Positions 15,492 to 15,681 of a DNA stretch of 15,681 nt are shown in pieces. Below the pieces are notes generated by a model. That model searched no databases. It saw only the letters and a list, made by a program, of their open reading frames with translations, and was not told where the DNA came from. The position numbers and the translations under genes were made by a program. The stretch comes from Vulcanimicrobiota bacterium. Its GTDB lineage: Bacteria > Vulcanimicrobiota > Vulcanimicrobiia > Vulcanimicrobiales > Vulcanimicrobiaceae. The stretch spans positions 1 through 15,681 of the forward strand of contig DAHUYY010000020.1 of the NCBI GenBank assembly GCA_027306845.1, written 5' to 3'. Positions within the stretch are counted from its first letter, which is position 1. Each line of letters opens with the position of its first letter.

Positions 15492-15681
15492 CTACTCGGC
15501 CGCCTCGTCGACGGTTTCGAGCGCCTGTTTTTCCTCGGAGGTAATTACCTTACTGAGGTCGAGCAGAATGATGAGCCGCGGATCGACCTTCCCGACGCCC
15601 TGAATAGACTCCGTGCAGATACCGGCGACCATCTCCGGCGCATCTTCGACGTTTTCAACCGGGATATTGAGCACCTCGGAG
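15492..15681 (-). CDS. cheW: CheW-like chemotaxis coupling protein, C-terminal end (cut by right edge)
   Basis: The last 62 residues of a protein whose 5' part is outside the window. SEVLNIPVENVEDAPEM followed by ICTESIQGVGKVDPRLIILLDL is the typical end of a CheW domain: the V-x-x-V-x-x-I-P strand, an I-x-G-V-x-x-x-D turn, and the closing L-I-I-L-L-D-L strand. It then runs into a short acidic tail. CheW bridges chemoreceptors and the CheA kinase at the inner membrane. The same domain also ends CheV and CheA, but the short tail with no receiver or kinase domain after it favours CheW. It may be in one transcript with the exported protein 59 nt downstream. Confidence 0.85.
   Translation of the reverse strand, partial: SEVLNIPVENVEDAPEMVAGICTESIQGVGKVDPRLIILLDLSKVITSEEKQALETVDEAAE

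Noticed and set aside
1..15681. CRISPR arrays, tRNA/rRNA genes, insertion sequences, attachment sites
   Set aside because: No regularly spaced repeats, no cloverleaf or rRNA-like stretch, no transposase or integrase frame, and no target duplications were seen by eye.

Overview
This is a high-GC bacterial chromosome segment with almost no intergenic space and no sign of a recent mobile element. The traits are mixed. There is a GatCAB amidotransferase, a MutS2, a LytR-CpsA-Psr wall enzyme, and a LexA operator of the CGAAC-N4-GTTCG type used by Firmicutes and Actinobacteria. There is also a TonB-like inner-membrane protein, which suggests an outer membrane. My best inference is a diderm lineage on the Terrabacteria side, such as soil Eremiobacterota (WPS-2). 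That is recall-based and is not proven by the window.

Region 1 (1-5776, minus strand) is one compact operon. In transcription order it holds a small single-pass membrane protein, an RlmD/RumA-type 23S rRNA uracil-5-methyltransferase, gatC, gatA, gatB and the N-terminal third of mutS2, which runs off the left edge. Every junction overlaps or is only 2 nt apart, and three genes (rlmD, gatC, mutS2) appear to start with TTG. The contents are housekeeping: rRNA modification, tRNA-dependent amidation of Glu-tRNAGln/Asp-tRNAAsn, and MutS2-type DNA or ribosome maintenance.

Region 2 (5801-7360) has a plus-strand gene for a TonB-like Pro-rich membrane protein facing a minus-strand gene for a soluble protein with three BON domains. 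The convergent junction contains two hairpins; one is a good intrinsic terminator lying over the 3' end of the BON gene.

Region 3 (7443-12564, minus strand) is a mutagenic translesion-synthesis cassette, imuA-imuB-dnaE2. It is driven by a promoter (TTGACA, 17 bp, TACGAT) whose spacer is filled by a perfect 18-bp LexA/SOS palindrome. The -10 lies so close to the imuA ATG that the mRNA should be leaderless or nearly so. ImuB is short: it lacks the normal N-terminal part of the Y-family palm, and the catalytic acidic pair is replaced. It looks like a clamp/scaffold protein and not a polymerase.

Region 4 (12551-14519, plus strand) is divergent from imuA: a four-helix membrane protein of unknown function whose apparent ATG sits inside the same LexA palindrome, then an LCP-family protein with a LytR_C-like tail. 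Region 5 (14527-15681, minus strand) is an exported protein of unknown function behind the C-terminal end of a CheW-like chemotaxis coupling protein cut by the right edge.

No tRNA, rRNA, CRISPR array or insertion sequence was seen. No gene-free stretch exceeds about 100 bases. The most interesting point is the SOS operator shared by a mutasome operon with a reduced ImuB and a divergent envelope-gene pair.
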